Part shown: positions 53,526-64,000 of the stretch, in pieces | How the letters are laid out: every line of letters starts with the position of its first letter | Position numbering within the stretch: position 1 is the stretch's first letter | NCBI RefSeq assembly: GCF_003096195.1 | Contig: NZ_CP023004.1 | Span: 1,778,501-1,842,500 of the forward strand | DNA from: Ereboglobus luteus | GTDB taxonomy: Bacteria > Verrucomicrobiota > Verrucomicrobiia > Opitutales > Opitutaceae | Direction of reading: 5' to 3' | DNA length: 64,000 nucleotides | Position numbers and translations under genes: made by a program | Notes under the pieces: generated by a model | The model's input: only the letters and a program-made list of their open reading frames with translations | What the model was told of the DNA's origin: nothing | Databases searched by the model: none

Positions 53526-53601
53526 AGGCGTGTAGCTCAATTGGTAGAGTAGCGGTCTCCAAAACCGTCGGTTGGGGGTTCGAGTCCCTCCGCGCCTGCC
53601 A
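53526..53601 (+). tRNA. tRNA-Trp (anticodon CCA)
   Basis: Cloverleaf of 76 bases with encoded CCA. The acceptor AGGCGTG pairs with CGCGCCT (one G-T pair). Anticodon loop CTCCAAA in a GCGGT/ACCGT stem; T arm GGGGGTTCGAGTCCCTC. Lies between tuf and secE, as in many bacteria. Confidence 0.96.
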
Positions 53602-53700
53602 CTTTAAAAAGACTGTTTCGAACGAAGAGAGAAGCTTGACTAGACAGAAGGGCTGAAAAGCTGAAAGACAGAGAACAAAAACATTCCGAAATCCGCACCC

Positions 53701-53907
53701 ATGAAATTTAACATATTCAGCAAAACCCGCATTTTCGTCATCGAAATGGTCGATGAACTGAAAAAGTGCACCTGGCCCACACGCGCGGAACTCGTCCAGT
53801 CCACCGGTGTTGTCATTTTCGCCTCGTTGCTTCTCGGCCTGTTCACAAGCATCTGCGACTTTTCGCTCTACCAACTCATCGCGCTCTGCACCAAGCTCGT
53901 CAGCTAA
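53701..53907 (+). CDS. secE: Preprotein translocase subunit SecE
   Basis: 68 residues, a single-helix form of SecE. It has the conserved amphipathic start FVIEMVDELKKCTWPTRAEL followed by a membrane helix (about 38-60). SecE clamps SecY in the inner-membrane translocon. It is directly upstream of nusG, 42 bases away, the standard secE-nusG pair. A short run of GGCTGAAAAGCTGAAAG words lies just upstream (53650-53672). Confidence 0.95.
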   Translation: MKFNIFSKTRIFVIEMVDELKKCTWPTRAELVQSTGVVIFASLLLGLFTSICDFSLYQLIALCTKLVS

Positions 53908-53949
53908 GCTGTCCGCTTCCATCGCCGCCCGCCGCCGCAACCAACACCC

Positions 53950-54531
53950 ATGTCAGACACCGCCACCGTTCCCGCAGACGCCCAATGGTTCGCCCTGCAC
54001 ACACTCTCCGGCCAGGAGAACAAGGTTAAAGTCTACATAGACAAGTTCAAGAAGCAGGAGGAGCTTGATGACTACATCTACGAGGTGCTCCTGCCCACGG
54101 AAGTCGTTTCCGAGGTCAAGAACGGCAAAAAGAGAACAATCACCCGCAAACTCTATCCGGGTTACGTCTTCATTCACATGCGCCTCTACGATCAGGATCA
54201 CAAGCTGATCAACAGGCCTTGGTATTTCGTGAAGGAAGTCGCCGGCGTGATCGGTTTTGTCGGTGGCGACAAACCCTCCGCGCTCCGCCAGTCCGAGGTG
54301 GACGAAATCCGGGCGCGCATCGAGGCGGCCAACGGCAAGGAAGTGCCAAAGGTCTCCTATGAAGTCGGCGAGGAAGTCAAGGTCACCGACGGTGCCTTCG
54401 CAAACCTCACCGGCCGCATCGACGAAATCGACCCCGAGCGCGGCAAACTCAAAATCTCCGTCTCAATCTTCGGCCGCTTCACCCCGGTCGAGCTCGAATA
54501 CTGGCAAGTCCAGCGCATGACGGAAAGCTAA
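53950..54531 (+). CDS. nusG: Transcription termination/antitermination factor NusG
   Basis: 193 residues. The NGN domain starts AQWFALHTLSGQENKVK and includes KLYPGYVFIHM. The C-terminal KOW domain reads GEEVKVTDGAFANLTGRIDE. NusG binds the RNA polymerase clamp, suppresses or promotes pausing, and couples transcription to Rho or the ribosome. It is slightly longer than the E. coli protein (181) because of an N-terminal extension and a small insert near RKLYPG. No Shine-Dalgarno before the ATG. Confidence 0.96.
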   Translation: MSDTATVPADAQWFALHTLSGQENKVKVYIDKFKKQEELDDYIYEVLLPTEVVSEVKNGKKRTITRKLYPGYVFIHMRLYDQDHKLINRPWYFVKEVAGVIGFVGGDKPSALRQSEVDEIRARIEAANGKEVPKVSYEVGEEVKVTDGAFANLTGRIDEIDPERGKLKISVSIFGRFTPVELEYWQVQRMTES

Positions 54532-54648
54532 ACCATCTTCTCACCACCGATATTGATTTAGGTTTTTCCCAAAGCCCGCCTCTAAGCCGCGGCGAAAACC
54601 CGACAAATCAAGCAAGCAACTAAAACCAAATCAAAATCATCGCTCATC

Positions 54649-55074
54649 ATGGCTAAGAAAATCCAAGGCTACATCCGCCTCCAACTTCCCGCCGGCGCCG
54701 CGAATCCCGCGCCCCCCGTCGGTCCCGCGCTCGGCGCCCAAGGCGTCAACATCATGGCGTTCTGCAAAGACTTCAACGCCCGCACCAAGGATCAAAACGG
54801 CATGATCCTCCCCGTGGTCATCACCGTTTACACCGACAAGAGCTTCACCTTCATCCTCAAGTCGCCCCCGGCCGCCGTTCTCATCAAGAAGGCCGCCAAC
54901 ATCGCCAGCGGCTCCGCCCGTCCCAACCAGGACAAGGTCGGCAAGGTCACGCGCAAGCAACTCGCCGAAATCTGGAAAATCAAGCAGAAGGACATGAACG
55001 CCCTGACCGAGGAGGCCGGCGTCAAGATCCTCGAAGGCACCGCCCGCAACATGGGCGTCGAAGTCACCGACTAA
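54649..55074 (+). CDS. rplK: 50S ribosomal protein L11
   Basis: 141 residues, normal length. It begins [20 protein letters not shown], followed by [20 protein letters not shown], and ends [20 protein letters not shown]11 binds the GTPase-associated centre of 23S rRNA. No Shine-Dalgarno lies before the ATG. Confidence 0.98.
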   Translation: MAKKIQGYIRLQLPAGAANPAPPVGPALGAQGVNIMAFCKDFNARTKDQNGMILPVVITVYTDKSFTFILKSPPAAVLIKKAANIASGSARPNQDKVGKVTRKQLAEIWKIKQKDMNALTEEAGVKILEGTARNMGVEVTD

Positions 55075-55104
55075 AGTCGATGACTTGAAGGGCTGAAGGA
55101 CTGA

Positions 55105-55213
55105 AAGGCTGAAGGCTGAAAAAAGCCGGAAAGCAGGAAGAACAAAAGCCCGACGTTCCAGACAACCGCAAAAAACCACCGACAATCATTTTCTACTTTC
55201 AGCCTTCAGCCTT
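55105..55213. repeat. 17-bp inverted repeat of AAGGCTGAA words between rplK and rplA
   Basis: Arms 55105-55121 and 55197-55213 are exact reverse complements, each made of tandem AAGGCTGAA words; further copies continue outward (55089-55100, 55213-55227). This can form a hairpin in the ribosomal operon mRNA. Confidence 0.82.
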
Positions 55214-55284
55214 CGGGCTTTCAGGCTTTTTCCCACAAATCGCGGGAGTCCTCACAAGGACGTTCGCACCGCAAGGAGTCCAAA

Positions 55285-55980
55285 ATGCCAGCAAAACAAA
55301 GCAAACGCTACCGCAGCGCCCAAAAGGTCGCTGACCTCACAAAGGGGTATACATTGGCCGAGGCCGTTGAAGTCCTCGCCAAGTTTCCGAAAACCAAGTT
55401 CGACGAAACCGTCGAGCTTTCCATCCGCCTCGGCGTCGATTCGTCCCAGGGCGACCAGATGGTTCGCGGCACCACGCCGCTCCCGCACGGTTCCGGCAAG
55501 CAAGTCCGCGTGCTCGTCTTCACCGACGCACCCGACGCCGCCATCGCCGCGGGCGCCGACCATGCCGGCCTCGACGACATGATGGCCAAGGTCAGCGAAG
55601 GCTGGCTCGACTTCGACGTCGCCATCGCGACGACCGAAGCCATGAAAAAAGTTCGCACGCTCGCCCGCATCCTCGGTCCCAAGGGCCTCATGCCCAACCC
55701 GAAGAGCGGCACCGTCACCGACGACATCGCCGCCGGCGTCAAGGCCGTCAAGGCCGGCCGCGTCGAGTTCAAGATGGACAAGACCTGCAACATCGGCGTC
55801 GGCATCGGCAAACGCTCCTTCACGCCCGCGCAGATCGTCGAGAACGCGCAAGCCGTGATCGAGGCCGTCGGCAAGGCCAAGCCCGCCTCCTTCAAGGGCC
55901 ACTACATCAAGACCGTGGCAATCTCCGCCTCCATGAGCCCCGGCGTCCGCCTCGTCTCCACCGAATACAACAAATACTAA
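55285..55980 (+). CDS. rplA: 50S ribosomal protein L1
   Basis: 231 residues. It starts MPAKQSKRYRSAQKVADLTK and contains MPNPKSGTVTDDI followed by the conserved C-terminal NIGVGIGKRSF. In E. coli L1 binds the L1 stalk and represses its own operon. AAGGAG at 55273-55278 is a good ribosome binding site, unlike at rplK and nusG. Confidence 0.98.
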   Translation: MPAKQSKRYRSAQKVADLTKGYTLAEAVEVLAKFPKTKFDETVELSIRLGVDSSQGDQMVRGTTPLPHGSGKQVRVLVFTDAPDAAIAAGADHAGLDDMMAKVSEGWLDFDVAIATTEAMKKVRTLARILGPKGLMPNPKSGTVTDDIAAGVKAVKAGRVEFKMDKTCNIGVGIGKRSFTPAQIVENAQAVIEAVGKAKPASFKGHYIKTVAISASMSPGVRLVSTEYNKY

Positions 55981-55996
55981 AAGGAGCCCGACCACA

Positions 55997-56530
55997 ATGA
56001 GAGCCGAAAAACAATATCTTATCACAGAGGTCGAGACACACCTCAAGAAATCCGATTACGTCATCCTCGCCAACTACACGAAGGTGACCGTGTCCGACGT
56101 CGCCGAATTGCGCGCCAAACTCCGCGCCGAAAACGCCGAGTTCCACGTCGTCAAGAACAGCTCGCTCAAAGTCGCCGCCAAGGCCCTCGGCCTGCCCGAG
56201 CTCGGTGACGACGCCTTCGTCGGCCCGACCGCGATCCTCGTCGGCGGTGAAAATCCCGCCGCCGTGGCGAAGATCATCAAGCAGTTCTTCAAGGAAAAAC
56301 AGCGCCTGGAAATCAAGACCGGCATCATGGAGAAGAAAGTCGTCACCGCCGACTTCCTCTCGCAGATCGCCGACCTGCCCTCGCTCAACGAGCTCCGCAG
56401 CTCCTTCCTCAGCCTGCTCACCAGCAACGCCGCAGCCTTCGTCCGCGTCCTCGACGCCAAGGTCAAGAAGGACGGGGGCGACGCCGCTCCCGCTGCTGAA
56501 GCCGCACCCGCCGAGGCGCCCGCCGCCTGA
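55997..56530 (+). CDS. rplJ: 50S ribosomal protein L10
   Basis: 177 residues, beginning MRAEKQYLITEVETHLKKSD with the family segment YTKVTVSDVAELRAKLRAE. It forms the base of the L7/L12 stalk. The C-terminus is an Ala/Pro/Glu tail. An AAGGAG site precedes the ATG, and rplA ends only 16 bases upstream. Confidence 0.97.
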   Translation: MRAEKQYLITEVETHLKKSDYVILANYTKVTVSDVAELRAKLRAENAEFHVVKNSSLKVAAKALGLPELGDDAFVGPTAILVGGENPAAVAKIIKQFFKEKQRLEIKTGIMEKKVVTADFLSQIADLPSLNELRSSFLSLLTSNAAAFVRVLDAKVKKDGGDAAPAAEAAPAEAPAA

Positions 56531-56553
56531 TTTTTCCACCGCCTTTTTTCGAC

Positions 56554-56597
56554 TTGAATCGACTCAAATCGATTTAAGTCGACTTAAGTCGATTCAA
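56554..56597. repeat. Palindromic TCGACTTAAG-word hairpin between rplJ and rplL
   Basis: The arms TTGAATCGACT (56554-56564) and AGTCGATTCAA (56587-56597) enclose two nested palindromes, AAATCGATTT and TTAAGTCGACTTAA. It lies in the 204-base rplJ-rplL spacer, where regulated stalk-protein stoichiometry or RNA processing is common in other bacteria. Confidence 0.8.
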
Positions 56598-56734
56598 CCA
56601 ATCCGCAAAACCAAAACCATTTTCGCGCTTCGGCGCCGAAAGACAAAAACCATCAACCGTCCGACCACTAGGGGATACGTCTCTTAAACGCCCGGCCCTG
56701 TTTTGCCGGCGCTAGTCAAGGACAGGAGATTACC

Positions 56735-57115
<381 letters not shown>

Positions 57116-57154
57116 TAACTTGGTTCGCAACTGGAAGCACCTTTCCATTATTTC

Positions 57155-57197
57155 AGCACAGGCCGTTCATAAAGGCGGCCTGTGCTTTGCCTTTTCT
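57155..57197 (+). terminator. Hairpin/attenuator between rplL and rpoB
   Basis: An 11-bp perfect stem (57155-57165 with 57176-57186) and a ten-base loop are followed by a T-rich tract. It sits where the E. coli operon has an attenuator reducing rpoBC transcription relative to ribosomal genes. Confidence 0.75.
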
Positions 57198-57329
57198 CAA
57201 AATCGTAATCAGTCAGTGCCTGCTGCCACCGCCTCCGCCACCCATGCGCGGTCGCGAGCCAGCTAAATCAATCGCCCCCCGCACACGGGCCGTTTCGTCG
57301 TCTCCACTCATATTCAACCGGGAAAAACC

Positions 57330-61121
<3,792 letters not shown>

Positions 61122-61129
61122 ACATCCAC

Positions 61130-61163
61130 CGGCATAAATCGGCCTAACTCGATTTATGCCGGC
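61130..61163. repeat. 13-bp palindromic hairpin between rpoB and rpoC
   Basis: CCGGCATAAATCG (61130-61142) pairs exactly with CGATTTATGCCGG (61151-61163) across an eight-base loop. No T tract follows, so it is a processing or stability hairpin rather than a terminator. Confidence 0.78.
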
Positions 61164-61206
61164 TTAAGTCGAACGCAAATCACCGCAACCAGCATTTTTA
61201 AAAATC

Positions 61207-64000
<2,794 letters not shown>

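Overview
The window is about 60% GC and densely coded on both strands. It looks like a chromosomal segment of a Gram-negative member of the PVC superphylum, most likely Verrucomicrobia of the Opitutaceae type. This placement is inference. It rests on lipid A genes (lpxB, a LpxL-type acyltransferase), two type V autotransporters with PATB-like and chlamydial Pmp-like repeats, Lys/Ala-rich nucleoid-type tails, many genes without a Shine-Dalgarno sequence, and the gene order tRNA-Thr, tuf, tRNA-Trp, secE, nusG, rplKAJL, rpoBC.

Layout. 0-18 kb: housekeeping and envelope genes. They are a DksA-like protein cut by the window edge, lspA, a Lys/Ala-rich small protein, yicC, a DUF362 ferredoxin-like protein, lpxB, purH, an AT-rich DUF4419 protein, a 5'-3' exonuclease, a LpxL acyltransferase fused to a heptosyltransferase-like half, the oligopeptide ABC ATPases oppD and oppF with a methyltransferase, two 2-hydroxyacid dehydrogenases, an RRM protein and an EamA transporter. 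18.5-34.8 kb: one uninterrupted 16.3-kb gene for a giant autotransporter of 5438 residues, with about 580-residue passenger modules, two of which share an almost identical 780-bp block. 35-44 kb: a small AT-rich membrane protein, mutS, a MITE-like inverted repeat, an alginate-lyase-family lipoprotein, an alpha/beta hydrolase, a hypothetical protein and a MscS channel. 44-49.6 kb: a second autotransporter with chlamydial-type FxxN/GGAI repeats, broken by a frameshift in its barrel, then a Fur-family regulator lacking the usual metal residues. 49.9-64 kb: a secreted M3 peptidase, then the translation/transcription operon, cut inside rpoC by the right edge.

The envelope genes fit together: LspA, LpxB and the acyltransferase build the outer membrane that holds the two autotransporter barrels, and the secreted peptidase and polysaccharide lyase suggest polymer and peptide scavenging. 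The two barrels are homologous while the passengers differ.

Three genes (oppD, the Ldh-type dehydrogenase and autotransporter 2) carry one-base frameshifts. Each is explained by loss of one base from a homopolymer (A7 to A6, G4 to G3, C4 to C3), so sequencing error is a serious alternative to decay. Several intergenic spaces hold hairpins or tandem arrays built from short repeated words. No CRISPR array, prophage or complete insertion sequence was seen. The most unusual items are the giant modular autotransporter, the Pmp-like autotransporter, the acyltransferase/GT9-half fusion, and an EF-Tu whose switch I reads KIVTI instead of the near-universal RGITI.
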